Below, piece after piece: positions 1-6,700 of a stretch of DNA of 9,380 bases (positions are counted from its first letter, which is position 1; each line of letters starts with the position of its first letter). Below the pieces are notes generated by a model. That model saw only the letters and a program-made list of their open reading frames with translations. It was not told where the DNA came from and made no database searches. The DNA comes from an uncultured Collinsella sp. (GTDB lineage: Bacteria; Actinomycetota; Coriobacteriia; Coriobacteriales; Coriobacteriaceae). The DNA is taken from positions 1 to 9,380 of the forward strand of contig URWZ01000049.1 of the NCBI GenBank assembly GCA_900551625.1. The letters are read 5' to 3'. The position numbers were made by a program, and so were the translations under genes.

Positions 1-32
1 CTCGTGGGCTCGGAGATGTGTATAAGAGACAG
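1..32. other. Nextera/Tn5 sequencing adapter remnant
   Basis: Bases 1-32 match the 3' 32 bases of the Illumina Nextera read-2 adapter. Bases 14-32 are the 19-base Tn5 mosaic end AGATGTGTATAAGAGACAG, and the preceding CTCGTGGGCTCGG is the adapter-specific part. This is library sequence left at a contig end, not genome. It happens to be open in frame with the gene that follows and adds a spurious N-terminus containing the peptide MCIRDS, so genome sequence should be counted from base 33. Confidence 0.97.
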
Positions 33-792
33 CAACGATGCCGTCGAGACGGATGCCACTTCCGACCTCGCCGAGCCCCTGACCTTTGAACAGGCTTGGG
101 CCCAGGCCGAGGCCGACGAGGCAAAGGCCGATGCCACGGCCACGCTGGGTGAGCCAGCCGACATGTCCATTTCGCCGGCAAAGACCCCGCAACCGCGCCA
201 CACCATCGACCCTGGCAGTACGGCATCTTTCAGCATTCTCGACGTGCCCGCGCAAGGCGCCCAGGCGCCTGCGCCCACGCATCGCCCCGACCTGGCTCGT
301 GAGGAAGACGCGGGCCGCCGTTCTCCGCTCGGCCCCATCCTCATCGCCTTCATGGCCGGCGTTATCGCCTGCTCGGCAATCGGCAGCATCTGGGGTCATG
401 TCGAGCGGCAGCGCCAAGACGCCGCCAAGGTCGAGATGTCCGTCGAGCAATCGCTCAGCCGCACGCGCTCGGTGCATGTGTCGGTCGAGGTTAAGGACGG
501 CGCGACGTGGGATACCGCGCGCGGCGACAGCCAAATGCTCGTCCATATCGTGGGCCGCACGCTCAGGGGACAAGCAATCGACGAGTACCAATACGTCAAT
601 TCCGAAGGTGACGGTATCGAGCTCAAGCCCGGCGACTACGAGCTCACGGTCGATGAGCCGCCCGTCGCCACCGACGGCACGCGTTACCGCGCCTCAAAGC
701 GCATGGTCCCGGTGAGTTTTAATTCGCAAGCACCCGATACGGTCGATAGCGCGCCGCAGGGTGGGTTTGACCTTTATGCTATTGCTCAATAA
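33..792 (+). CDS. Single-pass membrane protein of unknown function, 5' truncated
   Basis: The true start is missing: the reading frame enters from the adapter and ends at TAA 790-792, leaving about 252 genuine residues. The first part (about bases 33-320) is acidic, then Pro/Ala-rich and low in complexity, and looks disordered and cytoplasmic. A short basic stretch (GRR) precedes one clear transmembrane segment at about bases 331-393 (PILIAFMAGVIACSAIGSIW). The remaining 130 or so residues, probably extracytoplasmic, begin with a charged helix and then show a beta-rich pattern with ELKPGDYELTVDEPP. That pattern resembles the Gly-Tyr strand pattern of Ig-like or carboxypeptidase-regulatory-like domains; this is inference from pattern only. 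No catalytic motif is visible. The basic residues before the membrane segment favour an N-in, C-out topology. I do not recognise the family. It stands 79 bases upstream of the epimerase gene and need not share its function. Confidence 0.75.
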
Positions 793-871
793 CTGCGCCT
801 GCCGCTCAGCCCTGCTGCCAAGAGTGGGACAATAACCCTCGACACTGTTGTTTACTTTTGGAGGAAGTAGC

Positions 872-1765
872 ATGTCCACCGTCACTACCATCAAGCGCGG
901 CGGCCTCACCGCGGCCATCGATTCCATGGGCGCCCAGCTCACGAGCCTTGCCCTCAACGGCAATGAGTATCTGTGGCAGGGCGACCCGGCCTTTTGGGGC
1001 AAGCACGCGCCCATCCTGTTCCCCATCGTGGGATCGCTGCGCAACAACACGGCGACGTCTGCCGCCGGCACCTGCGAGATGGCGCGCCACGGCATCGCAC
1101 GCATTGTCGAGCACAAGATCGTCGAGGTGTCGGAGGACGGTTTGTCCGTTACCTACGAGCTCACCGACACGCCCGAGTCGCTCAAGGCGTTCCCATTCCA
1201 CTTTAAGCTCAACATGACCTATGCCCTGACTGGTGACGCCACGCTTACCCAGACCTTTGCCGTCACCAACACCGGCGACGTGGACCTGCCGTTCTCGGTG
1301 GGCGGCCACCCCGCATTTAACGTGCCCGCCCCCGGCGCCGAGGACGAGGCGTTCGAGGATTACGAGCTGGCGTTTACCGAGGCTTGGACTAACGAGGCCC
1401 CCGTCATCACGCCCGATGGCCTTATGACGTTCGAGGGTAGCTACAAGGCCCCCGATAACTCGGACGTGCTGCCCATCACGCACCGCAGCTTCGATAACGA
1501 CGCCATCATGTTCACCGATACCCCGGGCTCCACGCTCACGCTGCGCGGCCGCAAGTCGGGCCACGGCGTCAAGATCGACTTTGAAGGCTTTAAGTACATC
1601 GGCGTGTGGTCTGCCGCCAACGACGCTCCGTTTGTGGCGCTCGAGCCTTGGACCGGTCACACCACCATGTCCACCGAGGACGACGTCTTTGAGCACAAGG
1701 TCAACACCATCACCTTGGCCCCCGGCGCTACCGATAAACGCAGCTTTAGCGTCACCTTGCTCTAG
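872..1765 (+). CDS. Aldose 1-epimerase (galactose mutarotase) family protein, LacX-like
   Basis: A 297-residue cytoplasmic enzyme expected to interconvert alpha and beta anomers of an aldose or a phosphorylated sugar. The family is read from LWQGDPAFWGKHAPILFPIVG (Arg57 follows in GSLRNN), RHGIAR with His73, GGHPAFNVP with the likely catalytic His146, and ALEPWTG with the likely general base Glu258. Length and motif order fit the LacX subgroup of the galactose mutarotase superfamily (beta-sandwich fold). ATG 872 is chosen because GGAGGAA at 860-866 sits five bases upstream; a TTG at 848 in the same frame lies before this ribosome-binding site and is unlikely. The substrate cannot be read from the sequence, and no sugar operon flanks it: the next gene, after a terminator, is an amino acid transporter. 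The family call is firm, the substrate open. Confidence 0.93.
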   Translation: MSTVTTIKRGGLTAAIDSMGAQLTSLALNGNEYLWQGDPAFWGKHAPILFPIVGSLRNNTATSAAGTCEMARHGIARIVEHKIVEVSEDGLSVTYELTDTPESLKAFPFHFKLNMTYALTGDATLTQTFAVTNTGDVDLPFSVGGHPAFNVPAPGAEDEAFEDYELAFTEAWTNEAPVITPDGLMTFEGSYKAPDNSDVLPITHRSFDNDAIMFTDTPGSTLTLRGRKSGHGVKIDFEGFKYIGVWSAANDAPFVALEPWTGHTTMSTEDDVFEHKVNTITLAPGATDKRSFSVTLL

Positions 1766-1786
1766 AGGTTCCGCCGCTCGGTCGAT

Positions 1787-1894
1787 GCTGCGTGCCGTCC
1801 AGAGCGATAATTTGTCATTCAAAAGGCAAGGCATAGACCTTCTGGTCATGCCTTGTCTTTTTCATGCCACTTGTTCGCTCTGGACGTCGCTCGC
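1787..1894 (+). repeat. Dispersed intergenic repeat, copy 1
   Basis: This about 108-base stretch is repeated in the same orientation at 7853-7961 after prfA. The left 38 bases (1787-1824) differ from the second copy at three positions. The hairpin arms differ at one position, and the right flank (1858-1894) is also closely related, with one extra A in copy 2. The 11-base arms GTCCAGAGCGA (1797-1807) and TCGCTCTGGAC (1875-1885) are perfect inverted repeats enclosing the central terminator hairpin, and one further C-G pair outside makes 12 bp. Just upstream, immediately after the stop codon, AGGTTCCGCCG matches the start of a hairpin module that is complete in copy 2 (7814-7859) but shortened here. 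Confidence 0.85.
1821..1862 (+). terminator. Rho-independent terminator after the epimerase gene
   Basis: GGCAAGGCAT (1825-1834) pairs with ATGCCTTGTC (1848-1857, one G-U pair). Inside it GACC/GGTC closes a TTCT loop after a single bulged A at 1835. Five T residues (1858-1862) follow and AAAA precedes, so it could also stop transcription from the opposite strand. It forms the core of the dispersed repeat and separates the epimerase gene from the transporter operon. Confidence 0.85.
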
Positions 1895-2028
1895 CGGCAT
1901 TGCCAAAACATCGACGTCCCCAATGACTACCATGTGTCTATTAATTTTTCGAGCTTGTGCTGCACTGCTGGTCGCTGGCGTATATCCTGTTAAGTCGTCA
2001 GCATACGATTCAACAGGGAAGGCAGATT

Positions 2029-2955
2029 ATGCATTCTCCCCATCAGCGCGACGCGCATCCACAGCCGGTGTGCAGCCGTCGCATCTTCTTGGGTAGCGCT
2101 CTCGCTGCGAGCGCTTCCGTCGTCGCCGGCGCGCTCGCCGGCTGTCAGCGTCCGTCCACGCTCAAGGTGGTTCAGCCCACGACGGGCGGCGGTCGCGACG
2201 ACCTGTCCGATTCCGTGATCGGCAAGGACAAGATCCGCATTGGCATGGAGGCGGCCTACGCCCCGTACAACTGGCAGGTTTCCGAAGCCAGTGAGTACAC
2301 TATCCCCATCGACAACGTGCAGGGCGCCTATGCCGATGGCTACGACGTGCAGATCGCCAAGATCGTCTGCAAGGCCCTCGGTGGCGAGCCCGTTGCCGTC
2401 AAGCAGAGCTTCTCGGGCCTTATCGATTCGCTCAACAACGGCCAGATCGACCTCATCATCGCCGGTATGAGCGCCACGCCCGAGCGCGAGGAGTCGGTCG
2501 GCTTCTCCGACCCGTACTTCATTGGCTACTTTGGCCTGTTCGTAAAAGAGGGTTCCCCCTACCAAAACGCCACCAAGCTCAGCGACTTTAGCGGTGCCAC
2601 GGTACTCGGCCAAAAGGACACCATGCTCGACACCGTCATCGACGAGATTCCGGGCGTTGTGCACAAGAACCCGGTCGATTCGGTCCCCACGGTGTTCTCG
2701 AATCTGCTGCAGGACACGTGCGACGCCGTGACTTACAACACCGAGAACGAGAAGGGCTATATGGCCCAAAACCCGGGTATCGTCCCTATTCATTTTGCCG
2801 AGGGCGAGGGCTTTAAGCAGGAGGTCGCGGCAAACGTCGGCTGCCGCAAGGGCTCGGACAAGCTGCTTAAACTCATCGACAAGACACTCAAGGGCATTAG
2901 CCAAGAGGAACGCGACCAAATGTGGGACGCGTGCCTCGACCGTCAGCCGGCATAG
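2029..2955 (+). CDS. Amino acid ABC transporter substrate-binding lipoprotein (SBP_bac_3 type)
   Basis: A 308-residue binding protein that would capture a polar amino acid outside the membrane and hand it to the permease encoded next. The N-terminus has SRRIFLG (residues 16-22), a good twin-arginine motif, then a hydrophobic stretch and the lipobox LAGC with Cys39 as lipidation site. This suggests Tat export followed by lipid anchoring. The mature part is a family 3 solute-binding protein: KIRIGMEAAYAPYNW near residue 68, GYDVQIAKIV near 104, then DLIIAGMSATPEREESVGFSDPY (141-163), whose Arg153 normally binds the ligand carboxylate. ATG 2029 is supported by GGGAAGG at 2016-2022; an in-frame TTG at 1957 would place extra residues before the signal peptide. 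Length is slightly above the usual 250-280. No convincing promoter was found in 1895-2028. The ligand (Gln, Arg, His or cystine class) cannot be decided. Confidence 0.93.
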   Translation: MHSPHQRDAHPQPVCSRRIFLGSALAASASVVAGALAGCQRPSTLKVVQPTTGGGRDDLSDSVIGKDKIRIGMEAAYAPYNWQVSEASEYTIPIDNVQGAYADGYDVQIAKIVCKALGGEPVAVKQSFSGLIDSLNNGQIDLIIAGMSATPEREESVGFSDPYFIGYFGLFVKEGSPYQNATKLSDFSGATVLGQKDTMLDTVIDEIPGVVHKNPVDSVPTVFSNLLQDTCDAVTYNTENEKGYMAQNPGIVPIHFAEGEGFKQEVAANVGCRKGSDKLLKLIDKTLKGISQEERDQMWDACLDRQPA

Positions 2956-2964
2956 GGAGGCAGC

Positions 2965-4113
2965 ATGAAAACCATCAATCGTCTGGCCTCCTTTATCAAG
3001 GCCGACCACCGTTACGTGTACCTGGGCACGAGCGTTATCGCGGCGCTCGGCCTGGCGTTTAGTCAGCGCAACCCCACGCCGCTGAGCTTCTTGGCGCCTA
3101 CGGGCGTGTTCCAAGACTGCCTCTGGGCAATCCTTTGGGCCTGGCTCGTCGTGTCGGCGGCGGCGCTGGTCGCCAAGCTCATGCACTGGAACGACTATCG
3201 CGAGGCGTCGCCGTTCGCATCCGAGCGCTTCCGTCGTGGCGCACGCTTAGGCAGCTACGTCGTGGTCGCCATCGCGGCGATCTTCTTTATCGACCGCTGC
3301 GTCATGTCATTTATCGACCTGGTGCAGGTGAGCGTTGTCTCGGATTCCAACCCCAGCGACTTTTTGTCGAGCCTGGTCTACATGACCTACAAGAGCGGCG
3401 ACTTCTTTATCCGCGGCATCGAGATCACCATCGCACTTGCGACCTTCGGTACCGTCATCGCCTTTTTCCTGGCGCTGCTCTTTGTGTTCCTGCGTATTCA
3501 GACGTTCGACCGCGTGGATAACGATCTGGTGCGCTTCTTTAAGAGCATCGGCCGCGGCTTTGCGACCGTCTACTCTACCATCGTGCGCGGCACGCCCATG
3601 ATGGTCCAGGGCCTGCTCATCTATTACGCGGGCTTCACCGTTTTGCGCGGCATGGGCTTCGAGACCGCCCAGGCCAACCAGATTTGGAGTACCTTCACCG
3701 CCGGTCTCGTCACCATCTCGCTCAACTCCACCGCCTACATGATGGAGGTCCTGCGCGGCGGCATCGAGTCCATCGATCCCGGCCAGGCCGAGGCGGCGCG
3801 CTCGCTGGGTCTGTCGCAGTGGCAGGCCATGCGCAAGGTCGTGTTCCCCCAGGGTATTAAAAACGCGATCCCCGCACTCACCAACGAGCTCATCATCAAC
3901 ATCAAGGATTCGTCGGTGCTTTCGGTCATCGGCGTGTTCGACCTCATGTACGCCACCACCACCGTCGCCGGCGTGTACTACCGCCAGATGGAGGTCTACT
4001 GCGTGGCGCTCGTGGTCTACCTGATCCTGACGCTCGTGGCGAGCCGCCTGCTCGAGGCCTTTGGCAAAAAGCTCGGCGCCGAGGCCCCGGCAACGCTGCC
4101 CAGCTCCAACTAG
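2965..4113 (+). CDS. Amino acid ABC transporter permease (HisM/GlnP family)
   Basis: A 382-residue membrane subunit that forms the transport channel. The C-terminal 230 residues are the classical module: membrane segments near 152-177, 210-228, 243-262 and 343-364, plus a hydrophobic stretch near 317-330. The EAA loop ([20 protein letters not shown], residues 276-295) docks the ATPase. The N-terminal 145 residues carry about three further hydrophobic segments (near 18-33, 53-73, 97-120) with no family motif visible, so the protein is longer than the usual 220-250 residue permease. Only one permease is present, so it probably works as a homodimer. ATG 2965 follows AGGGAGG (2954-2960), which overlaps the stop codon of the binding protein. 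The gap is nine bases, so the genes are surely co-transcribed and probably translationally linked. Confidence 0.94.
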   Translation: MKTINRLASFIKADHRYVYLGTSVIAALGLAFSQRNPTPLSFLAPTGVFQDCLWAILWAWLVVSAAALVAKLMHWNDYREASPFASERFRRGARLGSYVVVAIAAIFFIDRCVMSFIDLVQVSVVSDSNPSDFLSSLVYMTYKSGDFFIRGIEITIALATFGTVIAFFLALLFVFLRIQTFDRVDNDLVRFFKSIGRGFATVYSTIVRGTPMMVQGLLIYYAGFTVLRGMGFETAQANQIWSTFTAGLVTISLNSTAYMMEVLRGGIESIDPGQAEAARSLGLSQWQAMRKVVFPQGIKNAIPALTNELIINIKDSSVLSVIGVFDLMYATTTVAGVYYRQMEVYCVALVVYLILTLVASRLLEAFGKKLGAEAPATLPSSN

Positions 4114-4135
4114 GCTCAAGACGAGGAGAATCATC

Positions 4136-4921
4136 ATGGCAGATATCGCCACTACCGGCACCGCGGCCGCCGCACAGACCAATGAGCCGCTTATCCGCGT
4201 CGAGGGCCTGCGCAAGAGCTTTGGCTCGCTCGAGGTGCTTAAGGGCATCGACCTGTCCGTTAACCCCGGCGAGGTCGTTACCATTATCGGCGCCTCGGGC
4301 TCGGGCAAGTCGACCTTCCTGCGCTGCCTCAACCTGCTCGAGACTCCGGACGCGGGCCATATCTGGTTTCACGGCCAGGACCTTACGGCCGAGCGCTGCA
4401 ACATTAACAAGCTGCGTGAGGACATCGGCATGGTGTTCCAGGGCTTTAACCTGTTCAACAACATGGATGTGCTCGACAACTGCACGCTCGCGCCCGTCAC
4501 GCTCAAAAAGATGAGCAAGGCCGAGGCCGAGAAGGTCGCGATGGAGCATCTGACGAGCGTGGGGCTCGAAAAGTTCGCGCACGCCGCCGTGGGCCGCCTA
4601 TCCGGTGGCCAAAAGCAGCGCGTGGCCATCGCGCGCGCCCTGTGCATGAATCCGCAGATCATGCTGTTCGACGAGCCGACCTCCGCACTCGACCCCGAGA
4701 TCGTGGGAGAGGTGCTCGAGGTCATGCGCAAGCTTGCGGCCGACGGCATGACCATGGTCGTCGTCACGCACGAGATGGCCTTTGCCCGAACCGTGTCCGA
4801 CCGCGTGGTCTTTATGGACAAGGGCGTGGTGCTCGAGGACGCCGCGCCGGCCGAGCTCTTCGGCAACCCCAAGCACCAGCGCACCCGCGAGTTCCTCTCG
4901 CGTTATCTCGAGGACAAATAA
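4136..4921 (+). CDS. Amino acid ABC transporter ATP-binding protein (GlnQ/HisP family)
   Basis: A 261-residue cytoplasmic ATPase that powers import through the permease just upstream. Every nucleotide-binding element is intact: Walker [10 protein letters not shown] (52-60), Q-loop Gln102 in VFQGFNLF, signature [15 protein letters not shown] (155-169), Walker B IMLFDE (175-180) with catalytic Glu180, D-loop SALD and H-loop His212 in VVTHEM. The VFQGFNLF and EPTSALDPE wording is typical of polar amino acid importers. ATG 4136 is chosen for GAGGAGA at 4123-4129; an in-frame start at 4061 would overlap the permease gene and lacks such a site. The gap to the permease is 22 bases. The first 17 residues are an Ala/Thr-rich extension before the domain. 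It completes a binding protein-permease-ATPase operon. Confidence 0.96.
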   Translation: MADIATTGTAAAAQTNEPLIRVEGLRKSFGSLEVLKGIDLSVNPGEVVTIIGASGSGKSTFLRCLNLLETPDAGHIWFHGQDLTAERCNINKLREDIGMVFQGFNLFNNMDVLDNCTLAPVTLKKMSKAEAEKVAMEHLTSVGLEKFAHAAVGRLSGGQKQRVAIARALCMNPQIMLFDEPTSALDPEIVGEVLEVMRKLAADGMTMVVVTHEMAFARTVSDRVVFMDKGVVLEDAAPAELFGNPKHQRTREFLSRYLEDK

Positions 4922-4946
4922 CCGACCGCAAACGCTTGCGTTGCAG

Positions 4947-4970
4947 GGCCGCTCCCGTGGGGCGGCCTTT
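4947..4970 (+). terminator. Possible weak terminator or attenuator between ATPase and peptidase genes
   Basis: GGCCGCTCC (4947-4955) pairs with GGGGCGGCC (4959-4967) around the loop CGT, with one G-U pair, and TTTGT follows. The stem is strong but the T run is only three bases, so termination may be partial. It lies 26 bases after the ATPase stop and 24 before the peptidase start. Read-through would couple the peptidase to the importer operon. Confidence 0.45.
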
Positions 4971-4993
4971 GTCGTCACAATCGAAAGGATGTC

Positions 4994-6409
4994 ATGGCCG
5001 AGGTTTGGCGCTTCTTTGCGCATGAGGACGATTTTGCCGATTTGGATGAAACTGGCGCGTGCGAGCGCCTGGGGCGCGTGCTGTCGTTTCCGACCATCTC
5101 GAGCATGGATGCCGAGGCGATGGACTGGCAGCCGTTCGACGACCTGCGCGCCTATATGCAGCAGGCCTGGCCGCACGTATTTGCGGCGGGCGAGGTCGAG
5201 CTTATCGACCATTCGCTATTGGTGACACTTAGCGGTTCCGACCCTGCCCTCAAGCCCGTTATGCTCATGGGTCACATGGACGTGGTTCCCGTGGTGCCGG
5301 GTACCGAGGCCGACTGGACGCATGCCCCCTTTAGCGGGCACGTGGACGACACCTACATCTGGGGCCGCGGCGCGATTGACATGAAGGACCAGGTCGCAGG
5401 TATTCTCGAGGCTGTCGAGTATGCGCTGGCGCACGGTTGGCAGCACGAGCGCACGCTGCTCCTGGCCTTTGGCCAGGACGAGGAAACCACGCAGTACGGC
5501 GCAGGCGCCATCGGCCACGCGCTCGAGGAGCGCGGCATTGAGCTTGAGTACCTGATCGACGAGGGCGACTACCGCATCGTTTCGGCTGCCGAGTACAGCG
5601 CGGGCGAGGGTTGGCTCATGCACGCCGACCTCTCGGAGAAGGGCTATGCCGATATCGTGCTCAAGACGAAGAGTAAGGGTGGACATTCTTCTAACCCCTA
5701 CGGCGGCACGTCGCTCGAGGTGCTCAGCCGTGCCATCACCGCAATCTGCGATATCGAGTGGCCGACGCGCGTGACCGACTTGCTTGCCGCCCAACTCGTC
5801 GAGTTGGGGCTCTACACGGCCGATGAAATTGCCGCCAACGGGGGTGCCATCGTTCGCGATTGCCTTGCCAGCAAGAAGCTCTATCCGCTGGTGACGACCA
5901 CCTGCGCGCCCACGCAAATCAAGGGTGGCAGCACCGGCGCCAACGTAATGCCGCAGGATATGTGGGCCAACATTAACTTCCGCATGCTCGAGGGCACGAG
6001 CGTGGCCGACGTTGTGGCGCGCTGCCGCGAGGCAATTGCCGCAACGGACCTTGCCGGTCGTGTCGAAGTGGAGCTGGGCCCCGGCAGCTCCGAACCCTCG
6101 CCGTCCCCGCGCATCGGTGGTCCTGGCCTCGAGGCGGTTCGCTCCATCGCCGCCCGCTATTTCCGTGATCCAAAGGGGACGGAGGAAAACGGATCATTCG
6201 AGCCGGTGGCAATTGTGCCCTCGACCGTGATCGGTGCGACCGACGCTGCCAACTACCAGCACATTTGCCCTGAATGCATTCGCTTCTCGGCCTTTGTGGT
6301 TGATGACGACGAGTGTGATCGCGGCGTCCACGGCACCAACGAGCGCATCACCCGCCGCGCCTACCTCCAAGGCATCCGCTTCCTCGTCGCTCTGCTTCAG
6401 ACGCTCTAG
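4994..6409 (+). CDS. M20 family zinc metallopeptidase (PM20D1/carboxypeptidase-like)
   Basis: A 471-residue hydrolase with a complete set of M20 residues: MGHMDVVPVVPG with zinc ligand His94 and Asp96, GRGAIDMK with the likely bridging Asp129, FGQDEE with catalytic base Glu163 and ligand Glu164, LIDEGD with probable ligand Asp189, KGGHSSNPYGG with His231 of the lid domain, and a C-terminal ligand His446 in HGTNERI. Wording such as DWTHAPFSGHVDDTYIWGRGA recalls the PM20D1/CPS1 branch, which acts on dipeptides or N-acyl amino acids; the first residue of the usual GHDEE motif is Gln-shifted here (GQDEE). No signal peptide is seen, so it is probably cytoplasmic. GAAAGGAT at 4983-4990 supports ATG 4994. 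Being 72 bases behind the amino acid importer suggests, by inference, a shared role in peptide or amino acid use. Confidence 0.92.
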   Translation: MAEVWRFFAHEDDFADLDETGACERLGRVLSFPTISSMDAEAMDWQPFDDLRAYMQQAWPHVFAAGEVELIDHSLLVTLSGSDPALKPVMLMGHMDVVPVVPGTEADWTHAPFSGHVDDTYIWGRGAIDMKDQVAGILEAVEYALAHGWQHERTLLLAFGQDEETTQYGAGAIGHALEERGIELEYLIDEGDYRIVSAAEYSAGEGWLMHADLSEKGYADIVLKTKSKGGHSSNPYGGTSLEVLSRAITAICDIEWPTRVTDLLAAQLVELGLYTADEIAANGGAIVRDCLASKKLYPLVTTTCAPTQIKGGSTGANVMPQDMWANINFRMLEGTSVADVVARCREAIAATDLAGRVEVELGPGSSEPSPSPRIGGPGLEAVRSIAARYFRDPKGTEENGSFEPVAIVPSTVIGATDAANYQHICPECIRFSAFVVDDDECDRGVHGTNERITRRAYLQGIRFLVALLQTL

Positions 6410-6416
6410 AATGTGA

Positions 6417-6435
6417 CAAAGCGACAGTCCCTTTG
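6417..6435. repeat. Small imperfect palindrome CAAAG...CTTTG
   Basis: CAAAG (6417-6421) and CTTTG (6431-6435) bracket GAC-A-GTC, with C-C mismatches at 6422/6430. It reads like a decayed CAAAGGGACAGTCCCTTTG palindrome. It starts seven bases after the peptidase stop and directly abuts the larger palindrome. Confidence 0.6.
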
Positions 6436-6436
6436 C

Positions 6437-6492
6437 TAGCCGTTGGGGACGTTCTTAAACGACTAATCGTTAAGGAACGTCCCCAGCGGCTA
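6437..6492. repeat. Long palindrome, 26-bp stem with CTAA loop
   Basis: The arms 6437-6462 and 6467-6492 pair over 26 positions with three imperfections, two of which can be G-U pairs in one of the two RNA strands. The loop is CTAA (6463-6466). The centre of the arms is GGGGACGTTC/GAACGTCCCC. No T run follows, so it is not a standard terminator. It looks like a REP-type palindrome or the remains of a small mobile element end. The rest of this 291-base gap (6493-6700) holds only short hairpins (6520-6533; GTATGGG/CCCATAC at 6546-6578) and no gene that I can support. Confidence 0.8.
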
Positions 6493-6700
6493 CGTCCAAT
6501 CATTCCGTGCGGGTTATATGCAGGTTTGCCTGCGCACGCTATCATGTATGGGTTAGACCGCAACTATGTACCCCATACGCGAAGGGATGCGCATGTATCT
6601 GAAGATCGACATGCTCTAGCCGGGCTTACCCCCGCAGTGGCGCCGCGCGCCCCATCAACTCTGCCGATTTTCACCTTCACGTATATAAAGGAGTCCCGCC

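Noticed and set aside
806..1849. Long minus-strand open frame opposite the epimerase gene
   Set aside because: Its translation has no family motif and is rich in Gly, Arg, Leu and Val as expected from reading a GC-rich gene backwards; the + strand gene has clear catalytic motifs.
1955..1986. Promoter TTGTGC...TATATC before the transporter operon
   Set aside because: The spacing is 20 bases and neither box is a good match; not strong enough to list.
1990..3186. Long minus-strand open frame opposite the binding protein gene
   Set aside because: A shadow of the GC-rich + strand codons; the + strand frame shows signal peptide, lipobox and family 3 binding protein motifs.
3307..4332. Minus-strand open frame across permease and ATPase
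   Set aside because: Crosses two real genes and their ribosome-binding site, with low-complexity His/Asp/Gly-rich translation and no motif.
4928..4940. Small inverted repeat CGCAA/TTGCG after the ATPase stop
   Set aside because: A five-base stem is expected by chance in GC-rich sequence; nothing supports an operator.
6593..6619. Eight-codon open frame (MYLKIDML) with GAAGGG just upstream, in the gap before prfA
   Set aside because: Could be a leader peptide, but it is too short to support without conservation, and no attenuator-like hairpin set follows it.
6682..6688. TATATAA as a prfA promoter
   Set aside because: It overlaps the ribosome-binding site of prfA, so it cannot be the -10 box for a usable transcript.
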